From: Gammaproteobacteria bacterium
GTDB taxonomy: Bacteria; Pseudomonadota; Gammaproteobacteria; Pseudomonadales; Azotimanducaceae
Assembly (NCBI GenBank): GCA_018667205.1
Contig: JABIVN010000040.1
Coordinates: 1 to 5,000, forward strand
Reading direction: 5' to 3'
Length of the DNA stretch: 5,000 nucleotides
The notes under the pieces were generated by a model. It was given only the letters and a program-made list of their open reading frames with translations, was not told where the DNA came from and searched no databases. The position numbers were made by a program, and so were the translations under genes. Positions 4,597 through 5,000 of the stretch are shown piece by piece. Each line of letters starts with the position of its first letter. The first letter of the stretch is position 1.

Positions 4597-5000
4597 ATGA
4601 ACTTTGAAGACTTTACAGAAATCACCAGGCGGCGCTATGAATATGCTCAGGGGATTGATACCCGGGATTTTACCTTGTTGAGATCCATCTTCACGGAAGA
4701 TATCACGATGGATTTCGAGGACTACAGCGGCCAGCCCTCCTCGAGCCTTAAAGCCGATGACTGGGTGGCCGGTTGCAGGGTTCTATTTACCGGTTTGGAT
4801 TCGACCCAGCATGTCATGAGTAACCCTATCGTAGACATAGAGGGCGCGCGGGCGCAGTGTCGGATGTACATGAAGGCGGAACATTTTCTCCAGAACAATC
4901 AGGGCAGCGGGGACTTTGCCCTTGGTGGTTATTATGTGGACCAGTTGGAGAAAGTGAATGGCAAATGGCTGATTAACACGGTTACCCTGAAAATTTTATG
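4597..5000 (+). CDS. SnoaL/NTF2-like family protein, 3' end outside the window
   Basis: The first 134 residues of an alpha+beta cone-barrel protein of the SnoaL-like (SnoaL_4) type, a superfamily that includes scytalone dehydratase, polyketide cyclases and ring-hydroxylating dioxygenase beta subunits. Visible family features are the N-terminal helix RRYEYAQGIDTRDF, the FTEDITMDFEDY strand, STQHVMSNPIVDIEG with H72, RAQCRMYMKAEHF with H96, and the closing GGYYVDQLEKVNGKWLINT. Y14, D21 and the two histidines occupy positions where scytalone-dehydratase-like enzymes carry pocket residues, but no specific reaction can be assigned. ATG 4597 has a strong ribosome site, GGGAGG at 4587-4592. The frame is open at the window edge. 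Family members are often near 140-150 residues, so only a short tail is missing. It lies behind its own terminator-bearing gap and is probably a separate transcription unit. Confidence 0.85.
   Translation, partial: MNFEDFTEITRRRYEYAQGIDTRDFTLLRSIFTEDITMDFEDYSGQPSSSLKADDWVAGCRVLFTGLDSTQHVMSNPIVDIEGARAQCRMYMKAEHFLQNNQGSGDFALGGYYVDQLEKVNGKWLINTVTLKIL

Noticed and set aside
1..5000. A new defence or mobile system
   Set aside because: All recognisable proteins are metabolic or repair enzymes or small envelope proteins; there is no transposase, integrase, nuclease, toxin pair or phage gene.

Overview
The window reads as a chromosomal segment of a Gram-negative bacterium, most likely a marine-type gammaproteobacterium. 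That placement is an inference from Shine-Dalgarno sites, a Sec-type signal on MsrA, the protein families present and a base composition near half G+C. All recognised genes lie on the + strand.

Layout: a myo-inositol oxygenase-type HD enzyme (140-904); a 350-base gap with a G-rich 13-bp tandem repeat, an inverted repeat and a 15-bp tandem repeat; an exported methionine sulfoxide reductase MsrA (from TTG 1255 to 1836); a repeat-bearing gap; a 5'-truncated, stop-interrupted short-chain dehydrogenase/epimerase pseudogene (2014-2661); a small membrane-anchored FxLYD-like protein (2699-3118); a human-type glyoxalase I (3147-3644); a PhnZ-related HD-domain protein (3711-4265); a 331-base gap with a candidate promoter and a clear intrinsic terminator; and a SnoaL/NTF2-like protein cut by the window end (4597 onward).

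Only the FxLYD-like gene and glyoxalase I look tightly coupled (28-base gap), with the HD gene possibly co-transcribed after a hairpin-bearing 66-base spacer. Elsewhere genes are separated by roughly 180 to 350 bases or by the pseudogene. The enzymes suggest small-molecule oxidation and detoxification (inositol to glucuronate, methylglyoxal removal, repair of oxidised methionine), but no complete pathway is present. No mobile element, CRISPR array or defence system is visible.

The most distinctive features are these: almost every long gap has its own, unrelated, short tandem repeat with a unit of 8 to 16 bp; one of these repeats is an evenly spaced G-quadruplex motif; the dehydrogenase pseudogene begins a few bases after such a repeat; and two different members of the HD diiron oxygenase superfamily lie within 4 kb.
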